A stretch of 64,000 nucleotides of DNA, taken from Embleya scabrispora DSM 41855. Its GTDB lineage: Bacteria; Actinomycetota; Actinomycetes; Streptomycetales; Streptomycetaceae. A program made the position numbers and the translations under genes. Below the pieces are notes generated by a model. That model did no database searches, was not told the DNA's origin, and saw only the letters and a list, made by a program, of their open reading frames with translations. This document shows, piece after piece, positions 51,211-59,691 of the stretch (position 1 is its first letter; each line of letters starts with the position of its first letter). The stretch covers positions 95,150 through 159,149 of the forward strand of contig NZ_KB889585.1 in NCBI RefSeq assembly GCF_000372745.1. The letters are read 5' to 3'.

Positions 51211-52398
51211 ATGGACCTCCGGTATACCGAGGCCGAGGAGAGATTTCGCGCGGAACTGCGCGCGTGGCTCGACCGGGCCATTCCGTTGTTGCCGGCCAAG
51301 CCCGACCGCAACGACTGGCCGGGTCGGCGGGCCTACGACACGGCCTGGCAGCGGTTGTTGTTCGAGGCCGGCTATGCGGGCCTGCACTGGTCGGTCGAGG
51401 CGGGCGGCAAGGGGGCCACGCCGACCGAGCACCTGATCTTCCTGGAGGAGACCGAGCGGGCCGGCGCGCCGTACGTGGGTGCGAACTTCGTCGGCCTGCT
51501 GCATGCGGGACCGACCATCGACGCGGCCGGCACCGACGAGCAGCGGCGCCGGTATCTGCCGGGCATCCTGCGCGGCGACGACGTGTGGTGCCAGGGCTTC
51601 TCCGAACCGGGTGCGGGCAGCGACCTCGCCTCGCTGCGGACCCGGGCGGTCCGGGACGGCGACGACTACGTCGTCAACGGCTCGAAGATCTGGACCTCGC
51701 ACGCGGAAGTCGCGGACTACTGCGAGATGTTGGTGCGCACCGACCCGGACGCCCCGAAGCACAAGGGGATCACCTGGCTGATCGTGCCGATGGACACGCC
51801 GGGCATCACCATCCGTCCGCTGGAGACGGTGATGGGCACCTCGGAGTTCGCCGAGGTGTTCTTCGACGACGTACGGGTGCCGGTGGCCAACCGGGTCGGC
51901 GAGGAGAACGACGGCTGGCGGGTCACCATGGTCACCCTGTCGTTCGAGCGTGGTACCGCGTTCGTCAGCGAGGTGGTCGCCTGCCAGCGACTGCTGCGCG
52001 AACTCGCGGCGCTGGCCAAGAAGGTGACGCGGCGTCAGGCGAGTGCCTGGGACGACCTGGCGCTGCGGCGCGAGCTCGGACACCTGACCGCCGAGTTCGA
52101 GGCGCTGTGGGCGTTGACCAAGTGGAACGTGTCCGAGGCACAGCGCTCCGGGGTGCCGGGTGTGGGTGGTTCGGTGTTCAAGCTGCGGTTCTCCGAGACG
52201 AAGCAGAAGGTGTACGACCTGGCGCATCGGCTGCTCGGTCGGGCCGCCCTGGCCGTGGACGATGTCGCGGGGTTGCCCAGCGGCTCGTTGATGGACGAGC
52301 GGTTGTCGTCGCTGTCGTACACGATCGCGGCGGGCACGTCGCAGATCCAGCGCAACATCGTGGGCGAGCGCATTCTCGGCCTGCCGAAGGAACGGTGA
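51211..52398 (+). CDS. Acyl-CoA dehydrogenase (large partner)
   Basis: A 395-residue flavoprotein. GFSEPGAGSDLASLRTRAVR is the FAD/substrate motif of the middle domain, followed by VNGSKIWTSHAE; the C-terminal ends SYTIAAGTSQIQRNIVGERI with the FAD-binding Gln and a typical finish. ATG 51211 follows AGGGAG. The second acyl-CoA dehydrogenase gene begins six bases after its stop. Such pairs form alpha2-beta2 heterotetramers for bulky CoA esters in steroid degradation (FadE26-27 type), so a cyclic or branched substrate is plausible. Confidence 0.9.
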   Translation: MDLRYTEAEERFRAELRAWLDRAIPLLPAKPDRNDWPGRRAYDTAWQRLLFEAGYAGLHWSVEAGGKGATPTEHLIFLEETERAGAPYVGANFVGLLHAGPTIDAAGTDEQRRRYLPGILRGDDVWCQGFSEPGAGSDLASLRTRAVRDGDDYVVNGSKIWTSHAEVADYCEMLVRTDPDAPKHKGITWLIVPMDTPGITIRPLETVMGTSEFAEVFFDDVRVPVANRVGEENDGWRVTMVTLSFERGTAFVSEVVACQRLLRELAALAKKVTRRQASAWDDLALRRELGHLTAEFEALWALTKWNVSEAQRSGVPGVGGSVFKLRFSETKQKVYDLAHRLLGRAALAVDDVAGLPSGSLMDERLSSLSYTIAAGTSQIQRNIVGERILGLPKER

Positions 52399-52404
52399 TC
52401 GGGC

Positions 52405-53391
52405 ATGGATTTCCAGCTGAGCGAGGACCAGCGCGATCTGCGTTCCGGGGTCCGGGAGTTCTGCGAGGGTCGGTTCGGTCGGGACCGGATGCGGGCGCTG
52501 CTGGACACCGCGCCGGTGCCCGGGATGGTGGACCGCGCGTTGTGGCGCGAACTGGCCGACACCGGGTTCTTCTCGCTGCGGGTCGCGGAGGATGCGGGCG
52601 GCGTCGGGCTCGGGGTGGCCGAGGCGGCGTTGGTGTACGAGGAGGCGGGTCGGGTGTTGCTGCCCGGGCCGCTGGTGGCCACGCACCTGGCGGCTTCGCT
52701 GCCCGGGGAGCCGGGGGCGAAGGCGGCTGCGGGTGACGCGGTCGTCGGGCTGATCGAGGGCGACTCGTGGCCGCTGCTGATCGAGCACCTGGACGCGCTG
52801 GACTGCTTGTTGGTGCTCACGGACGAGGGCATTCGGCGGGTCGATCCGGGCGCGGTGCGGGGGGTGCGGGTCGCACATCCGGTGGATCCGTTCACGCCGG
52901 TGACGTCGGTGGACGAGCTGCCGGTGGGTGAGTTGGTGGCCGATGCCCTCGTTGCGGATCAGTGGCGCCGAATCGGAGCCGTGCTCACGGGGGCGCTGCA
53001 GCTGGGCATCGCGGGTCGGCTCACCGAGTTGGCCACGCGGTACGCCAAGGAGCGGGAGCAGTTCGGCCGGGTGATCGGCGGCTTCCAGGCGGTCAAGCAC
53101 CTGTGCGCCGACATGCTGGTGCGGACCGAGCTGGCGCGGGCGGCGGTGTACGCGGCGGCCGTGACACTGGACGACCCGGCGGTGGGTGATCCGGAGGTCG
53201 CGGTGCTCACGGCCAAGGTGATGGGCGACGACGCGGCGACGCGGAACGGCAAGGACGCCACGCAGGTGCACGGCGGGATGGGGTTCACCTGGGAGGTGGA
53301 CGTGCACCTGTACCTGAAGCGGGCTTGGGTGCACGCGACGCAGTTCGGCGGGGCGGAGGAGAACGAGGAGGCGTTGGCGGCGACGCTTTAG
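52405..53391 (+). CDS. Acyl-CoA dehydrogenase (small partner)
   Basis: A 328-residue acyl-CoA dehydrogenase-like protein, shorter than the usual 380. The N-terminal helical domain (MDFQLSEDQRDLRSGVREFC) and C-terminal helical domain (YAKEREQFGRVIGGFQAVKH, GKDATQVHGGMGFTWEVDVH) are present; the middle beta domain is reduced. This matches the second subunit of heteromeric FadE pairs, where FAD and catalytic sites are shared between chains. ATG 52405 is six bases after the previous stop. It ends the cluster; the 26-bp repeat follows. Confidence 0.88.
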   Translation: MDFQLSEDQRDLRSGVREFCEGRFGRDRMRALLDTAPVPGMVDRALWRELADTGFFSLRVAEDAGGVGLGVAEAALVYEEAGRVLLPGPLVATHLAASLPGEPGAKAAAGDAVVGLIEGDSWPLLIEHLDALDCLLVLTDEGIRRVDPGAVRGVRVAHPVDPFTPVTSVDELPVGELVADALVADQWRRIGAVLTGALQLGIAGRLTELATRYAKEREQFGRVIGGFQAVKHLCADMLVRTELARAAVYAAAVTLDDPAVGDPEVAVLTAKVMGDDAATRNGKDATQVHGGMGFTWEVDVHLYLKRAWVHATQFGGAEENEEALAATL

Positions 53392-53400
53392 CCTGGGGCC

Positions 53401-53446
53401 GGGCTGGGTGGCCTCATGCGCCGGCCGGGCTGGGTGGCTCGGTCGG
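53401..53446. repeat. 26-bp repeat of the 45.4-kb family
   Basis: GGCCTCATGCGCCGGCCGGG plus CTGGGT at 53410-53435 is one full unit; the preceding GGGCTGGGT and following GGCTCGG are partial units. It resembles the repeat at 45422-45526 and also begins right after a stop codon (53391). Confidence 0.55.
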
Positions 53447-53542
53447 TGCTTGTTTGGTTGGCGGTGGGTGGGGGCTTCGGCTTACCCGGCGGCGCCACGC
53501 GGGCGCGGGCGGCTTTCCTGATCGGACGCCGCCCGCGCCGGC

Positions 53543-54346
53543 TCACGGGCGCGAGGATCGCCGGATGCGCACGATGTCGTGGTCGTGGCCGATGGAGAAG
53601 CCGGCGCCGTCCGGGTCGGCGAAGTGGGTCAGTACATATCGTTCGAGGTCCTCGTGGGTCGGGCGGGATTCCAGCTCGGCCAGATTCGGGACGTTCGCCA
53701 TGAACTCGGCCACCGTGAGGGTGTCGGCCAGGTTGTCGGCGTGAAAGCGCACGGGCAGGGTCTCGACGGTGCAGGACTCGACGAGGTCCTCGTGGCCCGC
53801 CCGAAGCGCGTTCGCCGTCGCGGCCAGGTCGAAGCGGATGCCGAAGAAGTGCCGGACCAGGCGCATGCACTCGTTGTTCGGATTCTGGAGCGCCAGGACG
53901 AGTTCGCCGCCCGGTCGGACCCAGCCCAGGAACCGCCGTACGGTGGGCAACCACTGAGACTGCGGCAGGTAGTAGAGCATGTGCGAGCACAGCGCGAAGT
54001 CGGCGAGGGTGCCCGGGTCCGCCGTCTCGACGGGATCGGGCAGCACCCGGGCGTCCGGGCAGGCCCGGCGGAGGGCGTCGCGCATGTAGCTGCCGGGTTC
54101 GATGGCGATCGTGTGCTCGAAGTAGTTGCCCACATGCCGGGTGGTCGTCCCGGACCCGGCGCCGATGTCGAGGAACACCGAACGACGGGGCAGTTGTTCG
54201 ACCAGGGCGCTCAGATGGGCGTGGGTCACGGCCTTCTCGTTCGACCCCGCGAGGAAGAGTTCGAAGACTCGGCGGTAGTCGTCCCCGGCGACATCCAGGA
54301 TGCGAATCGGGTCGGACGGATCGGCTTCGGTGGGGGGCAACGCCAT
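53543..54346 (-). CDS. Class I SAM-dependent methyltransferase
   Basis: A 267-residue methyltransferase. Motif I is VFLDIGAGSGTTTRHVGNYF, then the acidic end of strand 2 (IAIEPGSYM), motif at FALCSHMLYYLPQ and the post-III ELVLALQNPNNE. The C-terminal extension SIGHDHDIVRIRRSS has no clear match. The substrate is not predictable. ATG 54346 has AGGAGG ten bases upstream; a start at 54376 would place that site inside the gene. It converges on the acyl-CoA dehydrogenase operon. Confidence 0.85.
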   Translation of the reverse strand: MALPPTEADPSDPIRILDVAGDDYRRVFELFLAGSNEKAVTHAHLSALVEQLPRRSVFLDIGAGSGTTTRHVGNYFEHTIAIEPGSYMRDALRRACPDARVLPDPVETADPGTLADFALCSHMLYYLPQSQWLPTVRRFLGWVRPGGELVLALQNPNNECMRLVRHFFGIRFDLAATANALRAGHEDLVESCTVETLPVRFHADNLADTLTVAEFMANVPNLAELESRPTHEDLERYVLTHFADPDGAGFSIGHDHDIVRIRRSSRP

Positions 54347-54473
54347 GTCGGTTCGGCCTCCTGGCGAGGAAGACATCGCTGGTTGTCGGGTGGGCCGGGG
54401 CGCGTCGGGTGGGCCGCAGTGCGCTGGGCGGGTGGGATGCGTTGCGCAGCACGCTACGGGATGCCCGCCCGGG

Positions 54474-55066
54474 TCAGCCGGATGCCGGGATCTTCGTGCG
54501 GGTCGTGTCCGCGGCCGTGTTCGGGACGTGCGGGCGGCTGGGCCACCAGAAGGATCGGCCGGTGTCGAGGGCCAGGGCCGGGACGAGGATCGAGCGGACC
54601 AGGAAGGTGTCGATCAGGACGCCGAGGGCGACGAGTGTGCCGATTTGGATGAAGGCGACCTGTGGGGCTCCGGTCAGGGCGGCGAAGGTTGCGGCCAGGA
54701 CCGCGCCGGCGCTGGTGATCACGCCGCCGGTGGCGGTCAGGCCGGTCAGTACGGCCGGTTCGTGGGCCTGATGTTCGCACTCCTCGCGGATTCGGGAGAT
54801 CAGGAAGATGTTGTAGTCCGCGCCCAACGCGACCAGGAACAGGAATCCGACCAGCATGATCTGTACGTCCATCGCCGGGAAGTCGAGGACGTGCCGGAAC
54901 AGTTGCCAGCTCAGGCCCAGGGCGGCGGCGTAGGACAGCAGTACGGTCGCCATCAGCAGCAGCGGGGCCACCAGCGCGCGCAGCAGCAGGACCAGGATCA
55001 GGAACACCACGCCGATCACCAACGGGATGACGGTACGCCGGTCGTGCGCCTGGGCCCGCCGGATGG
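54474..55066 (-). pseudogene. 3' remnant of an MMPL family transporter
   Basis: The minus frame reads IRRAQAHDRRTVIPLVIGVV, then FLFLVALGADYNIFLISRIR and TGGVITSAGAVLAATFAALT to the stop at 54474. This is the last about 195 residues of MMPL exporters (the second membrane half), which normally have about 700. The 5' two-thirds are gone: at about 55062-55066 the sequence changes into a plus-strand ABC ATPase gene. An internal start could make a membrane fragment, but not a working exporter. Confidence 0.75.
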
Positions 55067-55915
55067 GCGCGGGTGGCCGGCCACGACGTGGTGCGTGAGA
55101 CCAAAGCGGTGCAGGCCAAGATCGGGGTCACGGCTCAGGACGCCACGCTCGACGAGATGCTGACCGGCCGGCAGAACCTCGCGATGATCGGCCGCTTGAG
55201 CGGGCTGCGCAAGGGCGACTCCCGGCGGCTGGCCGGTGCGCTGCTGGACCGCTTCGAACTGACCGCGGCGGGCAACCGGATCGTGAAGGGGTACTCGGGT
55301 GGGATGCGCCGCCGCTTGGACCTGGCCGCCGGGCTGGTGACCCGACCGCCGGTGCTGTTCCTGGACGAGCCGACCACCGGTCTCGACCCGACCAGCCGGG
55401 TGCGGATGTGGGGCGTGATTCGTGAACTGGTCGCCGACGGCGCCACCTTGTTGCTGACGACCCAATACCTGGAGGAGGCCGACGAGTTGGCCGACCGGAT
55501 CATCGTCGTCGACCACGGCAGGGTGATCGCCGAGGGAACCTCGGCCGAGCTGAAGGCCCGGACCGGCGGCGCCCACCTCCAGGTCACCCTTACCACCGCC
55601 CACGCCGAGGCCGTCGGCGCGCTGAGTCGGTTCGTGGCCGGGGCGGTTGTGGTGAGCCAGGACGGGCGGCGCCTGCGGGCCCCGGTGAACGGCGGTTCGG
55701 GACTGGCCGGTGCCGTGGTGCGGGCCCTGGACGAGGCGGCGATCAGCGTCGACGACGTGGAGGTCCACCCACCCTCGCTGGATGATGTGTTCTTCGCCCT
55801 GACCGGCCATCCGACCGAGGGGCAGCCCACCACCGGCGGCCCGGACGCCGACCTCGGTCCCGGATCGAGTGCGGGGCGGCGGCTCGACCCGAAAGCGCAG
55901 GTGACGCGGGCATGA
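55062..55915 (+). pseudogene. 5'-truncated DrrA-type ABC ATPase lacking Walker A
   Basis: The plus frame from about 55062 reads ARVAGHDVVRETKAVQAKIG, then the signature YSGGMRRRLDLAAGLV, Walker B PVLFLDEPTTGLDP and TTQYLEEADELAD, with the DrrA-type C-terminal domain. About 60 N-terminal residues containing Walker A (GPNGAGKST) are missing, so ATP binding would be lost. A GTG at 55073 could start 280 residues but has no good ribosome site. The permease gene still overlaps its stop (ATGA). The break is shared with the MMPL remnant. Confidence 0.8.
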
Positions 55916-56775
55916 GCACCGTCACCCTGCCCGCCGGTACGGCGGCGACGCTGCCGACCGTGGTGGCACGGACGCATGGCCCGGCTCGCAAGGCGTCGGA
56001 CGTGCTCGTACTGACCCGGCGCAACCTGGTGCACATATCCCGCGAGCCGATGCAACTGTCCGACGTCACCATCCAGCCGGTGTTGTTCACCCTGATGTTC
56101 ATCTTCGTCTTCGGCGCCGGAGTCGTGCTGCCCGGCGGCGCCGGCTACAAGGACTTCGCCATACCCGGCATGCTCGTCCTCAACCAGATCATGGTGACCG
56201 TCGGCACCGCCGTCGGGCTGAGCACGGACGTCAACACCGGCGTCATCAACCGCTTCCGTACCCTGCCGATGTGGCGGCCCGCAGTGCTGGTGGCCCGTTC
56301 GATCACCGACCTGCTGACCGCCGTCCTCGGCGCCGGCATCGTCGCCGCCACCGGCTTCGCGATCGGCTGGTCGCCCCACAACGGCGTCGGCAACGCGATC
56401 GCGGCGTTCGTCCTCGTCCTGCTGCTCGCCTATTCCCTGTCGTGGGGATGCGCCTGTCTGGGGCTGGTCAGCAAGGGTGTGGAAACCGCCCAAGCCCTGG
56501 GCCTGCTCGTGCTGTTCCCGGTCGTCTTCGTGTCCAACTCCCTGGTCCCCACGCAGCGCATGACCCCCTGGTTGCGCGAGGTCACCACCTGGAACCCGAT
56601 CAGCGCCGCTACCGCCGCGGCCCGGGAACTGCTCGGCAACCCCAACCCCTCGGCCTCGATCGACGCGTGGCCCATGCAACACCCCGTCTACACCACGCTC
56701 ATCTGGTCGATCGGGCTTCTGATCGTCTTCGCCCCCTTGGCCACCGTGCTCTACCGGCGCCGCGCGGGCGGCTAG
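55912..56775 (+). CDS. ABC-2 type transporter permease (DrrB-like)
   Basis: A 287-residue membrane protein with six helices and the DrrB/NodJ pattern: LVLTRRNLVHISREPMQLSD, IQPVLFTLMFIFVFGAGV, GVINRFRTLPMWRPAVLVAR and FVSNSLVPTQRMTPWLREVT. The frame is intact. Its ATPase partner upstream has lost Walker A, so the exporter is probably inactive unless another ATPase substitutes. It is followed by a MarR gene, the usual regulator of such exporters. Confidence 0.88.
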   Translation: MSTVTLPAGTAATLPTVVARTHGPARKASDVLVLTRRNLVHISREPMQLSDVTIQPVLFTLMFIFVFGAGVVLPGGAGYKDFAIPGMLVLNQIMVTVGTAVGLSTDVNTGVINRFRTLPMWRPAVLVARSITDLLTAVLGAGIVAATGFAIGWSPHNGVGNAIAAFVLVLLLAYSLSWGCACLGLVSKGVETAQALGLLVLFPVVFVSNSLVPTQRMTPWLREVTTWNPISAATAAARELLGNPNPSASIDAWPMQHPVYTTLIWSIGLLIVFAPLATVLYRRRAGG

Positions 56776-56954
56776 CCTCGGGCGGACTTCGGCGGGGGTG
56801 GGCGAGTAGAGCCTGGGCAGGCGGGAGCCGGGGTGGGAGCGGTTCGTGCCGGTGGGGCAGGCGGGTCGGCTCAGTACGCTGGGCGGGCACGCGCTGGACG
56901 CGCACTGCGGTGGGGGGTTGAATGCCGGCCGGGGGCGGCGGGAGGGGCGCGGGC

Positions 56955-57446
56955 GTGACTCGGGGCGATGGCGATGGCGACGGCGATGCGGTTGCGCGGG
57001 CGCAGGCGTTCGGTCGGTTGCAGGCCGGGCTCGAAGTGGTCATGGCCGGGGCGCGGAGTGGGCGTCGGCATCGCGAACTCGCTCGTCGGGCGGGTGGGGA
57101 GTTGACCCGCGGCGAGGCTCAGACGCTTACCCGGGTGGTGAAGTTCGGTCCGGTACGGGCGTCGGCGCTGGCCGAACTCCTGGACAGCGACCGGTCCACG
57201 ACGAGCCGTCAGGTGGACGTACTCGTTCGCGGTGGTCTCGTCGAGCGCTCGGTCGACCCGACGGACGGTCGCGCGCACCTGCTTCGGGCGACTCGGCGCG
57301 GGCGGCGTCTGGCCGACGGGATCCGGGCCCAGTGGGCCGGCCTGATGAGCGAGGTCCTCACCGACTGGCCGGCCGAGAAGGTGGACCGACTCGCCGATCT
57401 GCTCGCCGAGTTCGGTGATGCGTTGGCGCGGGCGCCGGAGGAGTGA
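56955..57446 (+). CDS. MarR family transcriptional regulator
   Basis: A 163-residue winged-helix regulator. RRAGGELTRGEAQTLTRVVK, VRASALAELLDSDRSTTSRQ and LVERSVDPTDGRAHLLRATR are the helix-turn-helix and wing, with the DxRxxxLxxT-type wing tip. GTG 56955 (VTRGDGDGDGD) has GGAGG nine bases upstream; a longer frame to 56922 is possible. It probably controlled the adjacent, now broken, drug exporter. A hairpin follows. Confidence 0.87.
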   Translation: MTRGDGDGDGDAVARAQAFGRLQAGLEVVMAGARSGRRHRELARRAGGELTRGEAQTLTRVVKFGPVRASALAELLDSDRSTTSRQVDVLVRGGLVERSVDPTDGRAHLLRATRRGRRLADGIRAQWAGLMSEVLTDWPAEKVDRLADLLAEFGDALARAPEE

Positions 57447-57474
57447 CGGGGTGGCGCGGCCGATCCTGCCCGCA

Positions 57475-57496
57475 CGGTCTCAACGGCTGGAGACCG
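57475..57496 (+). terminator. Hairpin after MarR gene
   Basis: CGGTCTC (57475-57481) pairs with GAGACCG (57490-57496) around an 8-base loop, 29 bases after the MarR stop. The 150 bases between it and the end of the lipoprotein gene hold nothing recognisable. Confidence 0.45.
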
Positions 57497-57646
57497 CGGC
57501 GGGCGGGGATGCCTCGACGCCTCGACGTCTTCGGGGTGTGCCGGCCGGGCATCCGGATACGGCGGGCCCGAACCAGCCCGTCGAGTGGCTGCGCAAGCGT
57601 GTCTTCCGTACCGCGCCGGACTCCGTGGCGTTCGGTCTCAGCCGGC

Positions 57647-58396
57647 TCAGTTCGGGCCCGCGACGACCTGCTCGACCTGCTTGCGTACCAGTGCCTCGTC
57701 GGGGTGCTGCGGGGTGGTCCCGGTGAGGTTGACCCGGACCACCCGAATCAGCGTGGTGCCCACGCGTACCAGGACGATGGAGTGGACCCATGCCTGACCG
57801 GTGTCGGCACGCGTGACGAACTCGAGGGCCATCGTTTCCTCACCGAGACTGGGCCACTCGACTGCCCGGGCGGTGAAACGGCCGGAGAATTCGTCCGTGG
57901 TCACCTGCTGATCCACACAGCGTGGAAGCAGGTCCCGGATCGCGGGGATGGACCTTTTCGCGTCATCGGCCGAGAGGGATGTCAGGTTGGACCCGACAAG
58001 TGCGTACGACTTGCCTCCGGGTGCGGGATCCCGAGCCGTGATCGAAGCAGCTGCCAGGACGGGGTACACACCGGATCCCGGGTTGCTTTGCGCCATCAGC
58101 CGCTCGCAGTCGCTCGGTCCCGACTCGTGGTCATCTCGTTGCGTGTCGACGATCGACTCCCAGCCCTGGGGCATGTCCGTCTTCTTGAGGAGTACGCGCT
58201 TCAGTTCGGCCGTCGACAGGTGGGCGGTGCTGCCGGACGCGCTCGGGGATGCCGCCGGCGCCGAGGCCGTCACGGTGGGTGTCTTCGCGGAGGAGGCGCC
58301 GGCGAGGTTTTCGCCAGAGTTCGCGCACGCGGTTGCGGTCGACAAGAGGGTGATCACGAGTGGGCCGGCCATCCGGTGCAGGCGAGCACGTACCAA
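57647..58396 (-). CDS. Putative lipoprotein, unknown function
   Basis: A 249-residue exported protein. MVRARLHRMAGPLVITLL then STATAC is a signal peptide with a degenerate lipobox (ATAC), so Cys24 could be lipidated. A Ser/Ala/Thr-rich linker leads to a domain of about 190 residues beginning LSTAELKRVLLKKTDMPQGW, which resembles PknH-like extracellular sensor domains in layout, with two conserved-looking cysteines (SDCERLM, LLPRCVD). TTG 58396 is chosen for its GGAGG eight bases upstream and because it gives a sensible signal peptide. The function is unknown. Confidence 0.7.
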   Translation of the reverse strand: MVRARLHRMAGPLVITLLSTATACANSGENLAGASSAKTPTVTASAPAASPSASGSTAHLSTAELKRVLLKKTDMPQGWESIVDTQRDDHESGPSDCERLMAQSNPGSGVYPVLAAASITARDPAPGGKSYALVGSNLTSLSADDAKRSIPAIRDLLPRCVDQQVTTDEFSGRFTARAVEWPSLGEETMALEFVTRADTGQAWVHSIVLVRVGTTLIRVVRVNLTGTTPQHPDEALVRKQVEQVVAGPN

Positions 58397-58655
58397 AGCG
58401 GGGACCTCCGCGGGAAGTGGCAAAGGGGGCGTAAAACCGACTCAGTATGGCAGTGGATGTTCGGGTCGACCGCACCCCCCTGACCTGGGCGAATCGCCCC
58501 ACTGGCTGGGGCTGTTCGGCAAGGAGGACGGCGTCGGGTCGGGCAGGTCGGAGCGCCTGCTCAAGTCGGCTGGGGCCGGGTCGATTCCGGCGACGTGAGT
58601 TGCGTGATGTAGGTCAACCAGTTTGGGTGTTTGTGCTGATCAGGGGACTGGTGCA
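58397..58655. other. Intergenic region between lipoprotein and SDR genes
   Basis: About 260 bases before the SDR promoter. The only structure seen is GCCGG-GTCGATT-CCGGC near 58575-58592, which looks like a tRNA T-arm, but no other tRNA parts are present. No open frame is convincing. Confidence 0.35.
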
Positions 58656-58698
58656 TTGACAGTTCTCGGCCTTGGGGATATTCCTGACTGGTCGTCAG
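58656..58698 (+). promoter_or_regulatory. SDR promoter with operator CTGACT-GGT-CGTCAG
   Basis: TTGACA (58656-58661) and TATTCC (58679-58684) are 17 bases apart. CTGACT-GGT-CGTCAG (58684-58698) starts in the -10 box and covers the transcript start. It is the fourth copy of the CTGACG-N3-CGTCAG motif and links this lone gene to the 46-48 kb cluster. Confidence 0.65.
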
Positions 58699-58728
58699 AT
58701 CAGCTCGGGCAGCAGCAGGGAGCCAGTC

Positions 58729-59508
58729 ATGGAGCGCGACTTCGAGAGTCGGGCCGGGGCGGTCGTGGTCGTCGGGGCCGGGGGCGGGATCGGTGCCGCG
58801 ATCTGTCGGATGTTCGCCGAGCGCGGTGCGGACCTGGCGGTCACCTATCGCAAGGGGGCCGCCGCGACCGAGGCCGTCGCCGAGCAGGCCCGGTCCGAAC
58901 ACGGCCGGCGGGCCCGTGCGTGGCAGGTCGATCTCACCGACGCGGACGCCGTGGCGACCTTCGTGGATGCGGCGGCGGCGGAGTTCGGTGGCGTGCATAC
59001 GGTCGTGTACGCGTCCGGGCCGCACGTACCGATGTTGCACCTGAGTCGGGTCACGCCGGCCCAGTATCGCGAGCAACTCGACGGCGACGCGGCCGCGTTC
59101 TTCAACCTGGTGCACCCGTCGCTGCCGCACCTGCGCGCGGCGGGCAACGGCAGCCTGGTCGCGGTCACGACCGCGGCGACGAGCCGATTCCCGGTGCGGG
59201 ACGGGCTGTCGTCCTGTACCAAGGGCGCGGTCGAGGCGATCGTGCGCGGCATCGCGGCCGAGGAGGGCCGGTTCGGGGTGCGGGCGAACAGCGTCGGCCC
59301 TGGCATGCTCACCGACGGCATGGCCGCGCGGCTGATCGACAGCGGCGACCTGGACGAGCGCGCGCTGGACGTCGCGCGCCGCAACATCCCGCTGCGGCGG
59401 TTCGGCCGGGCGGCGGACATCGCCGAGGCGGTCTGCTTCCTGGCCTCCGACCGGGCGGGCTTCATCAGCGGCCAGAAGCTGGACGTGGACGGCGGCTACG
59501 GCGTCTGA
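58729..59508 (+). CDS. SDR family protein with altered catalytic residues
   Basis: A 259-residue SDR-fold protein. The cofactor motif VVVVGAGGGIGAAICRMF is good and the C-terminal FISGQKLDVDGGYGV is normal. The catalytic triad is not: YxxxK reads SSCTK (Ser161 replaces Tyr, Lys165 kept), the Ser position is Thr148, and NNAG reads YASGPHV. It may bind NAD(P) without being a normal dehydrogenase, or use another residue. ATG 58729 has AGGGAG upstream. Control by the shared 15-bp operator ties it to the degradation cluster. Confidence 0.82.
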   Translation: MERDFESRAGAVVVVGAGGGIGAAICRMFAERGADLAVTYRKGAAATEAVAEQARSEHGRRARAWQVDLTDADAVATFVDAAAAEFGGVHTVVYASGPHVPMLHLSRVTPAQYREQLDGDAAAFFNLVHPSLPHLRAAGNGSLVAVTTAATSRFPVRDGLSSCTKGAVEAIVRGIAAEEGRFGVRANSVGPGMLTDGMAARLIDSGDLDERALDVARRNIPLRRFGRAADIAEAVCFLASDRAGFISGQKLDVDGGYGV

Positions 59509-59691
59509 CGGCCGGCCGATCGCCGCTGTACATCCTGCGCACTCGCCCGACTACACCCGGAGGACTCCTTGCTTTCCGATCGGGCGGCTTCAGCCCGGCG
59601 GTTGAGCTGCGGAGCCGGATGGTGAGGCTGCCGCCATCGTGGTGCCGACCCCGTGACCGGAGAACGATCCGGACACACGCCAGTCACCGGA

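Noticed and set aside
56922..56954. Longer start for the MarR regulator at 56922
   Set aside because: It would add a Gly-rich leader (MPAGGGGRGAG) and place GGAGG inside the coding sequence; GTG 56955 fits that ribosome site better.
58561..58610. tRNA T-arm-like sequence GCCGG-GTCGATT-CCGGC
   Set aside because: No D-arm, anticodon arm or acceptor stem could be built around it, and the loop has G where T54 is expected. Possibly a tRNA fragment left by an element, but not supportable.
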